DNA of 9,209 nt. Source: Cryomorphaceae bacterium. Its GTDB lineage: Bacteria > Bacteroidota > Bacteroidia > Flavobacteriales > Schleiferiaceae. A model generated the notes under the pieces. That model saw only the letters and a program-made list of their open reading frames with translations, was not told the DNA's origin and searched no databases. Numbering within the stretch: position 1 is the first letter of the stretch; each line of letters starts with the position of its first letter. The stretch is from positions 3,978 to 13,186 of the forward strand of contig DMDX01000156.1 of the NCBI GenBank assembly GCA_003451355.1. The letters are read 5' to 3'. Positions 1 through 6,856 of the stretch are shown one piece after another. Position numbers and translations under genes: made by a program.

Positions 1-1
1 C

Positions 2-520
2 GCGGAGCATGTCGGCATCAAAACCATCATTAACCTTCGGGGCTACAATCCCACCCAAGGGCGTTATCAACTCGAAGCTGAGGCTTGCGAAGCTTGGGAG
101 ATTGCGCTGATCAATACGCGCGTGCACTCGCGAGGCTTACCAACAGCCCGCCAGATCAACCTGCTGAAAGATCTGATTGACCACATGAGACTGCCCGCCT
201 TGGCCCATTGTAAATCGGGCGCGGATCGTGCCGGTTTCTTTGCGGTGCTGTATTGTCACTTCCGACTTGGACAGCCCATCGCCGAAGCAGCCCGGCAACT
301 GCACTGGCGCTATGGGCATTTCAAGAGTGCGAAGACTGGCATCCTAGATCACTTCTTTGAGACCTATTTGGTCGCCGCACAATCCGCCCAAAATCAAGGT
401 GAGACGCTCGCATTCATCGATTGGGTCAATACCGCCTATGATCGTGAGGCGATGGAGCAGAACTTTAAACCTCGCGGATTTGCAAATTTTTGGGTGGACT
501 GGATCCTTCGGCGCGAATGA
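2..520 (+). CDS. Dual-specificity-type protein phosphatase, 5' end outside window
   Basis: The frame is open from base 2 to the TGA at 518-520, giving about 172 residues with the N-terminus cut by the window edge. A GTG at 122 would give a 132-residue product. However, the reading frame before it encodes family-like sequence (GIKTIINLRG, the conserved strand of bacterial DSP-like phosphatases), so the gene starts further upstream. The catalytic P-loop HCKSGADR lies at 206-229 and fits the HCx5R signature, with the nucleophilic Cys at 209-211 and the phosphate-binding Arg at 227-229. The family removes phosphate from protein Tyr/Ser/Thr or from small phosphorylated molecules, so the substrate cannot be told from sequence. 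Its stop overlaps the msbA-like start by 4 bp (ATGA at 517-520), so the two are probably co-transcribed and translationally coupled. An envelope-linked role is inference from that neighbour only. The fold call is secure; the function is not. Confidence 0.85.
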   Translation, partial: AEHVGIKTIINLRGYNPTQGRYQLEAEACEAWEIALINTRVHSRGLPTARQINLLKDLIDHMRLPALAHCKSGADRAGFFAVLYCHFRLGQPIAEAARQLHWRYGHFKSAKTGILDHFFETYLVAAQSAQNQGETLAFIDWVNTAYDREAMEQNFKPRGFANFWVDWILRRE

Positions 521-2193
521 AAAAAGACATGTCCACATACGTGCGTTTGGTCAAAGAGGCCATTCCTTATTGGCGGATCGCAGCAGTCGCAATGCTCGCT
601 ATGACCGTCACCGCAGGGCTCGAGCCGATTTTACCAGCCCTCATGGCCCGACTCATCGATGAGTCGTTGATCGCACAGGATCCTGATGCCTTATTAACGA
701 TTCCATTTTTAATCGTGGGTGTGTTTGTTCTAAAGGGGATCGCTGAATATGTCGCGAGCGTCTCCAGCCAGTATGTGGCGCATCGCACAGTCGCTGATAT
801 CCGTTCACAGGTCTTTGCCGTGCAGCTTGACCTCCCGATGGAAGAGCATGGGGATGAAGAAGGCGGACGGATGCTCTCACGGATTACCTATGATGTTGCC
901 CAGGTTGGTGAAGCCGTCTCGACCGCATGGATGGTGATCATCAAAGACACTCTGATGATCCTCGGACTGTTGGGATTTTTGATTTATACATCGTGGCAGT
1001 TGTCACTGGCACTGCTCATCGCCGCTCCAATCGTGCACTACGTGGTCAAAAAGGCAGCCGTTAAAATGCGGCGATCGAATGAAGACCTACAAACCTGGAC
1101 CGGTCGACTGACAGGATTGGTCGAAGAGTCGTTAATGGCAATCCGAGATATCAAAATATTTGGCGGTCATCGCAGTCAGCAGGCGCATTTTGATGATATC
1201 AATCGACGGCTTCGCCAAGAACAGATGCGCGTCGTGAAAATTCAGTCACTCAACGTGCCTCTGGTGCAAATTCTAGCGGCTCTGACCATTGGCATTGTCA
1301 TCGTCATGGGGACGCAAATGAGTGTGCGTAACCTCCTCAGTCCGGGCGAATTCATTGCCTACATCACAGCAATGGGGATGATCTTCGATCCAGTCCGTCG
1401 GCTGACGGGCGTCAATGCCACGATTCAGCGTGGCTTGGCTGCTGCCGAGTCGATTTATGCGATTTTTGATCACGCATTAGATGACCAACGTCACCCTGCA
1501 CCCCATTACACTCCCCTACCAGAAGCGAGCCTTGAATTCGATCACATCTCGTTTCAATACCCTGGGCAATCAGAACTTGTCCTTAGTGATGTGTCGCTGC
1601 GTATCGCGACCGGTGAGACCTTGGCACTCGTCGGCCCCTCGGGCAGTGGAAAAAGCTCCCTGCTTGCCCTGATCGCAGGCTTTATTCAACCCGTATCCGG
1701 TGCGATCAGAATCAATGGGATTGCCATCGCGGATTGGCCACTGGCGCAACGACGACGGCAGCTATCCTTGGTAGGACAGCAGGTCAATTTGTTCGATACG
1801 ACGATTGAGGCAAATATTCGATTTGGTGATCCCGACGCGAGCTTTGATGCGATTTATGACGCAGCACGCAAAGCACATGCACTGGATTTCATTGAAGCGC
1901 TTCCAGATGGCTTCCAAACCCGTATCGGTCCCTTTGGCAATCGACTCTCCGGTGGGCAGCGGCAGCGGCTGGCAATCGCTCGCGCCTTCCTCAAAGATGC
2001 GCCCATCTTGCTATTGGATGAGCCCACCAGTGCCTTGGATGCCGATGCACGCGATCACGTACTCGCTGGGCTTGAAAATCTCAAGCAGAGCCGAACCACC
2101 TTGGTCATCAGTCACCAGCCAGAAACGTTACTGAGCGTTGATCGAATCCTTGAGCTCGATCGTGGCCACCTCAGATCACCAACGCGTCGGTGA
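517..2193 (+). CDS. msbA: MsbA-type lipid A-core flippase / ABC exporter (fused TMD-NBD)
   Basis: This is a 558-residue type IV ABC exporter half-transporter, close to the ~580 residues usual for MsbA. In that family a homodimer flips lipid A-core across the inner membrane using ATP. Residues ~1-320 form a six-helix membrane domain, including MsbA-like GRMLSRITYD, IKIFGG and the RRLTGVNATIQRGLAAAE stretch before the nucleotide-binding domain. The ATPase domain has Walker A GPSGSGKSS (373-381), Q-loop Gln (~421), signature LSGGQ (477-481), Walker B ending in LLLDE (Glu502) and H-loop His533, so it looks active. I chose the ATG at 517 because it overlaps the phosphatase stop as ATGA. A TTG at 490 would lie inside the upstream gene, and an ATG at 529 is also possible. 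The last 18 bases overlap the convergent comEC end. A related lipid or drug exporter cannot be fully excluded, because no lpxK is visible beside it. Confidence 0.85.
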   Translation: MKKDMSTYVRLVKEAIPYWRIAAVAMLAMTVTAGLEPILPALMARLIDESLIAQDPDALLTIPFLIVGVFVLKGIAEYVASVSSQYVAHRTVADIRSQVFAVQLDLPMEEHGDEEGGRMLSRITYDVAQVGEAVSTAWMVIIKDTLMILGLLGFLIYTSWQLSLALLIAAPIVHYVVKKAAVKMRRSNEDLQTWTGRLTGLVEESLMAIRDIKIFGGHRSQQAHFDDINRRLRQEQMRVVKIQSLNVPLVQILAALTIGIVIVMGTQMSVRNLLSPGEFIAYITAMGMIFDPVRRLTGVNATIQRGLAAAESIYAIFDHALDDQRHPAPHYTPLPEASLEFDHISFQYPGQSELVLSDVSLRIATGETLALVGPSGSGKSSLLALIAGFIQPVSGAIRINGIAIADWPLAQRRRQLSLVGQQVNLFDTTIEANIRFGDPDASFDAIYDAARKAHALDFIEALPDGFQTRIGPFGNRLSGGQRQRLAIARAFLKDAPILLLDEPTSALDADARDHVLAGLENLKQSRTTLVISHQPETLLSVDRILELDRGHLRSPTRR

Positions 2194-2925
2194 ATCCGCA
2201 CGCCAAGTGCGAACTGGCCCATCAAACGAAAAAGTCAAAGCCCCATCTCGGTCGGTGCGATAGATCTGGGCTCCAACAGCATGCCACCCTTCCAGAACAG
2301 AGGCATGTGGATGCCCAAATCGATTCGTCGCGCCGACACTGATCATGACCACATCTGCACCGACCAACTGTTGAAACACTGGGCTTGACCCATCCCGAGC
2401 CCCATGATGAGACGCCACTACCACATCGATCTCACCCAGCAGATTGCGCTCATACAGGGCCCGAATCACTTGTGCTTCCGAGAACCAATCGGCATCACCC
2501 ATCAGCAGCACCCGTTGACCCTCCGCGGTGATCAACACGACACAACTGGCACGATTCTCTGGCTGGTAATCTGATCGATCAGGCCACAAGACATCAATCA
2601 CCACATCATCAACGGACCATGTTTGTCCTGCCAAACAGGGAGTCGCAAGTTGACTGACGCGTCCGCCACCAATCACTGCATCAGGGATCCGCGCATTTCG
2701 AAGAGACTCAAAGGCACCCACATGATCAAGATCGCCGTGGCTCATCAGAATTCGCACATCCTCGGCACCCTCGAGTAAAGGCATGATTTCGGATAAGCGG
2801 TCCCAGGATCCGGGTTGACCGGGGCCCAAATCAAACAGCCAACGAGTGGATCCCAGTTGCAACACCGCAGCAGACCCTTGGCCGACATCGACCACATCGA
2901 ACTCAACGAAGCCTTTGCCGCCCAA
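2176..2925 (-). CDS. comEC: ComEC/Rec2 C-terminal metallo-beta-lactamase domain, 5' part missing
   Basis: The reading frame encodes the MBL-fold domain found at the C-terminus of the DNA-uptake channel ComEC/Rec2. It begins with [11 protein letters not shown] (about 2907 downwards) and carries SHGDLDHVG (about 2723-2749), a GDADW motif (about 2487-2501) and [10 protein letters not shown] near 2400. These are the metal-binding and core motifs of the ComEC MBL branch. The stop (complement of 2176-2178) lies inside the msbA-like gene. The only possible start near the domain edge is a TTG at 2925. Codons above ~2907 are the antisense of conserved thiolase codons, and the frame closes with a TAG at 2962-2964. 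The ~500-residue membrane channel and OB-like part expected upstream is therefore absent. The natural reading is a comEC gene cut by a join. A freestanding ComEC-like MBL hydrolase is the alternative, but would need the TTG start inside foreign-looking codons. Confidence 0.8.
   Translation of the reverse strand: MGGKGFVEFDVVDVGQGSAAVLQLGSTRWLFDLGPGQPGSWDRLSEIMPLLEGAEDVRILMSHGDLDHVGAFESLRNARIPDAVIGGGRVSQLATPCLAGQTWSVDDVVIDVLWPDRSDYQPENRASCVVLITAEGQRVLLMGDADWFSEAQVIRALYERNLLGEIDVVVASHHGARDGSSPVFQQLVGADVVMISVGATNRFGHPHASVLEGWHAVGAQIYRTDRDGALTFSFDGPVRTWRADSPTRW
2878..2907. other. Probable chimeric junction between two genomes
   Basis: Leftward of here the minus strand reads as ComEC, and rightward the plus strand reads as thiolase. 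Both genes are incomplete and both break at this same ~30-base interval. Within it, both strands encode convincing family sequence: [11 protein letters not shown] on plus for thiolase, and [11 protein letters not shown] on minus for ComEC. The two parent sequences therefore probably shared about 20-30 bases by chance. GATC frequency, base composition and taxonomic flavour of the genes all change across it. This fits joining at a shared k-mer during assembly. A real recombination event is possible but less likely. Confidence 0.75.
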
Positions 2926-3150
2926 GCCCTCGCAGTCACCCGCAGCCTCGGCCTCGACGACCTAGATCCGCGCATCAACCCCAACGGCGGAGCCATCGCC
3001 CTGGGCCACCCTCTCGGAATGTCCGGTGCCCGCCTCGCCCTCACCGCCGCCCGTGCCCTGCACGAAACCCAAGGCCGCTACGCCCTCGTCACTATGTGCA
3101 TCGGGGTCGGCCAGGGTTATGCGGTGATCTTGGAACGAGCAAGCAACTAG
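2881..3150 (+). CDS. Thiolase (acetyl-CoA C-acyltransferase) C-terminal fragment
   Basis: About 90 residues match the end of the thiolase C-terminal domain. ELNEAFAAQ comes first, then [19 protein letters not shown], which carries the catalytic His of the GHP motif, then TMCIGVGQG with the second catalytic Cys, and a normal C-terminus ILERASN ending in TAG (3148-3150). A full thiolase has ~390-400 residues. The N-terminal ~300, including the acyl-accepting Cys, are missing because the sequence upstream of ~2880 is ComEC. No genuine start codon exists in the retained part. The C-terminal wording ([20 protein letters not shown]) resembles the 3-oxoadipyl-CoA thiolases PaaJ/PcaF, which would suit the phenylacetate genes nearby. 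That subfamily call from a fragment is tentative. The gene converges on the E1 gene with a 24-base gap. Confidence 0.85.
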   Translation, partial: ADIDHIELNEAFAAQALAVTRSLGLDDLDPRINPNGGAIALGHPLGMSGARLALTAARALHETQGRYALVTMCIGVGQGYAVILERASN

Positions 3151-3184
3151 CTGCTAGCAACTAGCTGCCAGCAACTAGTAGCTG
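3143..3184. repeat. 14-bp tandem repeat, about three copies, between convergent genes
   Basis: Units are gcaactagctgcta (3143-3156), gcaactagctgcca (3157-3170) and a diverged gcaactagtagctg (3171-3184). The array contains the stop codon of the thiolase (3148-3150) and, on the other strand, the stop of the E1 gene (3175-3177). It also includes four CTAG tetranucleotides, normally scarce in bacterial DNA. Bases 3150-3168 can fold into a hairpin (GC, one T-T mismatch, GCTAG, loop CAA, CTAGC, GC). It could work as a weak bidirectional terminator, but no T-run follows on either strand, so this is unproven. Confidence 0.75.
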
Positions 3185-5211
3185 ATCAGTGCTTCCAACG
3201 CCACCCGCACCTTGTCCGCATTGGGCAAATACGCGAATTCGAGCGTTTTGTTGAGTGGAATGGCCGGAGTGTCTTCGGCGCCGATTACCCGCACGGGCGC
3301 GTCGAGGGCGGTAAAGCACTCCTCTTGAATTCGGGCGGCAATCGAGCGCGCAAACGGCTGAACTAATGGTTCTTCGGTGAGCACCAAGATGCGGCCGTGG
3401 GCGCGGGCCCGTTCAAACACAAGGGTTTCGTCCCAGGGCGACAGACTGCGCAGGTCGAGGACCTCAACGGGCAGGCCCGCAGCCGCTTCGAGGGCCCAAT
3501 AGACCCCGCGACCGTAGGTTACGACCAGGGCTGTGGGTTCGCCGTCGGGCTCCACGGCGCGCACGATGCGCCCCTTGCCGATGGGAATCACGTAGTCGGC
3601 GTCCGGCTCGACGGTTTTGGCGCCCTCGGTACCCTTGATTTTGGACCAGTACAGGCCTTTGTGCTCGAGCACCACGACGGGGTTGGGGTCCGCGTAGGCG
3701 GCCTTCAGCAATCCTTTGAGGTCGGCCCCGGTCGAGGGGTATACGACTTTGATTCCGCGAATGGCGGTCACGACCGACTCCACGCTTGAGGAGTGAAACG
3801 GTCCGCCGCTGCCGTAGGCTCCGATCGGAACCCGCAAAATCATGTCAGCCGTCCACTTGCCGTTCGAAAGGTAGTGGGCGCGCGAAAGCTCCGTAAACAG
3901 CTGGTTGAGGCCCGGCCAGATGTAGTCGGCAAACTGCACCTCGACGATGGGCTTGAGGCCCACGGCGGCCATGCCCACGGTGCTTCCGACGATGAAGGCC
4001 TCTTGGATCGGGGTGTTGAAGACGCGGTCGTCGCCAAACTGCTGGGCGAGCGTGGCGGCCTCGCGAAAGACGCCTCCGAGGCGGCGCCCCACGTCTTGGC
4101 CGTAGAGCAGGGCTTCGGGGTGGGCGTCGAGGATTTCGCGCACGGCAAACAGGGCGCTGTCGACCATCACGGTGCGTTCGCGGCCGGCGGGCTCGCGGGT
4201 TCCACGCTCTTCGGTCACGGGCGTCGGTGCCAGTCGGTGCGTGTACAAATCACTGGGCGTGGGGTCCGGAGCCTCCAATGCGCGCTCGTAGTCAGCCTGC
4301 ACGCGGGCACGGGTGGCGTCAATAATGGCGTCCAGCTCGGCAGCTTTGTGACCATCGGCCAGCAGGGCGGCACGCAGCTTCGGGAAGGGGTCGCGGGCGC
4401 GGGCCTCGTCGAGGTCGTCGCGGTACCACTCCATGCGCACGCCTGAGGTGTGGTGGTTCAGCAGCGGAACCTTTGCGTGCACCAGCACTGGGCCCCTCTT
4501 TTTGCGCATCGTGCGCAGGACGTCTTTGAGTGCAGCGTGGCAGGCGGCGTAGTCGGTTCCGTCGACTTGAACGACGTCGATTCCGGGAAATCCCTGGGCG
4601 TACTGTGCGGCGTTTCCGGACCTCGTTTCGGCTGCGTTGGCCGAGATGTCCCATCCGTTGTCTTGGACCAGCACAAGCAGCGGGAAGCGTTTAAGCGCAG
4701 CCATTTGAAGCGCTTCACTCACTTCGCCCTCGGTCATGGCCGCATCGCCAATCGAGCAGACCGAGATTGGCTTGGCTCCGCCCCACTCGGCCGTCAGGCC
4801 CTGCTTTTCGCGGTACTGAATGCCCATGGCGGCACCGGCAGCGGGAATCGCCTGCATGCCTGTCGCCGACGACTGGTGGGGAATTTTGGGCTTGTCGGCA
4901 TCGCGCAGCGACGGATGGCTGTAGTAGGTGCGTCCGCCCGAGAAGGGGTCGTCGCGCTTGGCCAGCAGCTGCAGCATGAGGTCGTAGGGCGTCATTCCGA
5001 TCCCCAGTAGCATCGCGTCGTCGCGGTAGTAGGGGTACAAAAGGTCGTTGGGCTCGAGCTGGGTTGCCAGCGCCAGCTGAATCGCCTCATGCCCGCGCGC
5101 CGTGGCGTGCACGTAGGTCGCAGTCACCTCTTTGTTGGCTTCGTACAGCTCGGCCATCGCCTTTGCCGTAGCCATCAATTCAAACGCGTGAAGTGCGGAA
5201 CCTTTTTTCAT
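3175..5211 (-). CDS. 2-oxoacid dehydrogenase E1 component, alpha and beta subunits fused
   Basis: The 678-residue protein contains a complete E1 alpha half (~1-325) joined by a charged linker (~330-346) to a complete E1 beta half (~347-678). The alpha half shows ARGHEAIQLA (38-47), YYRDD (61-65) and the thiamine diphosphate motif from GDAAMTEGE to VQDN (155-185). The beta half shows GQDVG..GGVFR (371-383), TPIQEAF with the cofactor-activating Glu404, QFADY (426-430) and GPFHSSSVE (470-478). The enzyme decarboxylates a 2-oxoacid and passes the acyl group to the lipoyl arm of an E2, most likely as branched-chain 2-oxoacid dehydrogenase. Fused E1 of this length is common in Bacteroidota. The ATG at 5209-5211 overlaps the DUF3078 stop (ATGA) and is the last gene of the operon visible here. 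No E2 or E3 is nearby. Substrate choice (branched-chain or aromatic 2-oxoacid) is open. Confidence 0.88.
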   Translation of the reverse strand: MKKGSALHAFELMATAKAMAELYEANKEVTATYVHATARGHEAIQLALATQLEPNDLLYPYYRDDAMLLGIGMTPYDLMLQLLAKRDDPFSGGRTYYSHPSLRDADKPKIPHQSSATGMQAIPAAGAAMGIQYREKQGLTAEWGGAKPISVCSIGDAAMTEGEVSEALQMAALKRFPLLVLVQDNGWDISANAAETRSGNAAQYAQGFPGIDVVQVDGTDYAACHAALKDVLRTMRKKRGPVLVHAKVPLLNHHTSGVRMEWYRDDLDEARARDPFPKLRAALLADGHKAAELDAIIDATRARVQADYERALEAPDPTPSDLYTHRLAPTPVTEERGTREPAGRERTVMVDSALFAVREILDAHPEALLYGQDVGRRLGGVFREAATLAQQFGDDRVFNTPIQEAFIVGSTVGMAAVGLKPIVEVQFADYIWPGLNQLFTELSRAHYLSNGKWTADMILRVPIGAYGSGGPFHSSSVESVVTAIRGIKVVYPSTGADLKGLLKAAYADPNPVVVLEHKGLYWSKIKGTEGAKTVEPDADYVIPIGKGRIVRAVEPDGEPTALVVTYGRGVYWALEAAAGLPVEVLDLRSLSPWDETLVFERARAHGRILVLTEEPLVQPFARSIAARIQEECFTALDAPVRVIGAEDTPAIPLNKTLEFAYLPNADKVRVALEALISY

Positions 5212-6086
5212 TTTTTGCCGAATTCGTAGGTGAGCCCGAGGCCCATAAACTGTTTGGTTTGTATGCCCGAAGCGTCCAGTTTGCCGTCGCCGTTGGTGTC
5301 GCGCAAAAGCACATCCCGATCTAAGAGGTTTTGGCTCCGGAGCGTGATGCTGAGCGGACCCTTATTCTTGTACACCAGCAGCAAGTCGCTGTCGATGTCG
5401 ACACTAAACGGAGCCTGCAGATAATTGGCAAAGGCGTTCAGGCGAAGGTCCATTTTGATTCCGCCCTTAAACGAACGCTGAAAGCGCGCATTGCCGTACA
5501 AACCCAATTCTTGGCGGAACCGCTGGCCCGGCACCAACCCAAACACACCCTGAGCACTCAGGGCGCTGTCAAGCACCCAGGTAAATTTGGCCGTCACGGG
5601 CGAAGCGTACAGGTCCAGTCCATCCGTTTTGTGGGTGAGGCCCAGCCCGGCGATTCCGTAGGCGGGCGCAAAGGCGCGCGAGATATAAACACTGTCGCCA
5701 GGTTTGGCAAAACCCTTGACAAACTGTGTTTTAAAGCTTGAAAATCCCGAAACCTTCCAGAGCGGATCCTCGCGCAAGAGGTAGTCAAAGCGCGTGGCGT
5801 ACTCGAGCTTGTCGTCGATTTTGCGCGTGATTCCCTCTTGAATGTTGAGGCTGTAGGTGGCGTCCAAAAGCTGTTCCCAGCGCCACTTTCCGCGCACGGC
5901 GATGGCCTGCTGGCGCAGGATGGCTCCGGCGGCGAGGTTGTTCTGGCCTCCGGCGTTCCACTGGCGCAGCACGGTCTGGTTAAAACTCACGCCATAGATG
6001 GCCGGAAAGGACCACTGGGTCGTGTCGCTCGCGGCCCACATACTGCCGCTGATGAGGCCCAAGGCCAAAAGCAGCAGGCGCCTCAC
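5208..6086 (-). CDS. DUF3078 family secreted / outer-membrane protein
   Basis: The 292-residue product starts with a signal peptide (MRRLLLLALGLISGSMWA, likely cut before AS). It then has the DUF3078 pattern: FNQTVLRQWNAGGQNNLA near residue 35, WEQLLDATYSLN, a KIDDKLEY segment, TQFVKGF, FAPAYGIAGLGL and PVTAKFTW, ending in LGLTYEFGKK. Alternating polar/hydrophobic strands and the aromatic-containing C-terminus suggest an outer-membrane beta-barrel. The family is essentially restricted to Bacteroidota and has no assigned function. A loop DTNGDGKLD close to the C-terminus resembles an EF-hand-type calcium loop. The GTG start at 6084-6086 overlaps the hydratase stop (GTGA), and the signal peptide begins right at it, which supports that start. 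Its place inside a phenylacetate operon suggests envelope transport or sensing of an aromatic substrate, but that is inference. Confidence 0.85.
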   Translation of the reverse strand: MRRLLLLALGLISGSMWAASDTTQWSFPAIYGVSFNQTVLRQWNAGGQNNLAAGAILRQQAIAVRGKWRWEQLLDATYSLNIQEGITRKIDDKLEYATRFDYLLREDPLWKVSGFSSFKTQFVKGFAKPGDSVYISRAFAPAYGIAGLGLTHKTDGLDLYASPVTAKFTWVLDSALSAQGVFGLVPGQRFRQELGLYGNARFQRSFKGGIKMDLRLNAFANYLQAPFSVDIDSDLLLVYKNKGPLSITLRSQNLLDRDVLLRDTNGDGKLDASGIQTKQFMGLGLTYEFGKK

Positions 6087-6856
6087 GACTTCGTCAGAAT
6101 GGCTTGAATTCGAGATTGCGCGTCGTCAGTGCGAACCAGGCGACCTGAAATGGCAGCGCGCTCCAAAAGGAGTTCACTCCAGTGCTCGGTTCCGTGCCAC
6201 AGGGCGTGCTTAAGGGCCACCGTGGCCTCGACCGACTGGCCCGCGAGGCGCTCGGCCAGCGCGTCCACTGCGGCGTCCAGCGCTGCGGCATCGTCGACCA
6301 CCTGGGCGTAGAGTCCGTGCTGCTGGGCCCAGGCGGCGCTGCGAAATTCCGTGGCGTCAATGGCCAACTGGCTCATGGCGCTGAGGCCCATTTTGCGCTC
6401 TACCACGGGCCCAATAACAAAGGGGCCGATGCCTACCGCGAGCTCGCTGAGCTTGACCGCAGCGTACTGGGTAGCAATGCAGTAGTCAACAGCCGATGCG
6501 AGTCCAACACCGCCGCCCACGGCCTTGCCTTGTACACGGCCGACGACAAACTTCGGAACCGTGCGAATGGCATTAATAACATTCGAAAATCCGCTGAAAA
6601 AAGTCAAGGCCTGCGCGTCAGTACGAATGCTGGCGAGCTCGGTAAAGCTCGCTCCGCCGCAAAAGACGCGGTCGCCTCCGCTGCGCAGCACGATGACGTG
6701 CACCGCGGGGTCGTGGCCCTCGTCGCTTATGGAGTTGGCCAAAGCAGCCAATAGCTCGCTCGGGAGCGAGTTGCTCTGAGGGTGAAAAAATTCGATGTGG
6801 CTCACGGTTCCGCGGCGCTCGACGCGCACGTAGCCTTCACTAGGATTTGGGTTCAT
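6083..6856 (-). CDS. Enoyl-CoA hydratase/isomerase, phenylacetate-operon type
   Basis: This is a 257-residue crotonase-fold protein of normal family length. The oxyanion-hole segment is RVFCGGASFTEL (63-74), and the second glycine-rich helix start is GGGVGLASAVD (114-124). Glu138 in KLSELAVGIGP aligns with the second catalytic Glu of classical hydratases. The position of the first catalytic Glu is Gly118, as in some methylglutaconyl-CoA hydratase-like and isomerase-like members. One-acid isomerase, hydratase or another crotonase reaction is therefore possible. Context (directly downstream of paaZ and the small monooxygenase-fold gene) points to beta-oxidation-like steps on ring-opened phenylacetyl-CoA intermediates, the roles PaaF/PaaG play elsewhere. 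The ATG at 6854-6856 overlaps the preceding stop (ATGA). Exact reaction not resolved. Confidence 0.87.
   Translation of the reverse strand: MNPNPSEGYVRVERRGTVSHIEFFHPQSNSLPSELLAALANSISDEGHDPAVHVIVLRSGGDRVFCGGASFTELASIRTDAQALTFFSGFSNVINAIRTVPKFVVGRVQGKAVGGGVGLASAVDYCIATQYAAVKLSELAVGIGPFVIGPVVERKMGLSAMSQLAIDATEFRSAAWAQQHGLYAQVVDDAAALDAAVDALAERLAGQSVEATVALKHALWHGTEHWSELLLERAAISGRLVRTDDAQSRIQAILTKS

Noticed and set aside
490..516. Upstream TTG start for the msbA-like gene
   Set aside because: It would add nine residues translated from inside the phosphatase gene. The ATG at 517 in the ATGA overlap is a better start.
2908..2925. TTG at 2925 as the true start of a stand-alone MBL hydrolase
   Set aside because: These codons are the antisense of conserved thiolase codons, and the domain boundary matches an internal ComEC position, so a cut comEC is more likely. 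Not completely excluded.
2815..3150. A complete 111-residue small protein fused from ComEC antisense and thiolase
   Set aside because: The first ~22 residues are merely the antisense of ComEC codons and the rest is a standard thiolase end. It is a product of the join, not a designed gene.
3143..3184. Short repeats considered as a CRISPR array or attachment site
   Set aside because: The units are 14 bp and directly abutting without spacers, with no cas genes, integrase or tRNA nearby.
3793..4446. Long plus-strand open frame (217 codons) opposite the E1 gene
   Set aside because: It lies entirely antisense to a well-supported E1 and shows no recognisable domain. GC-rich coding DNA often leaves such antisense frames open.
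6182..6754. Plus-strand open frame of 190 codons opposite the hydratase
   Set aside because: It is fully antisense to an intact crotonase-family gene and its translation has no domain-like pattern.
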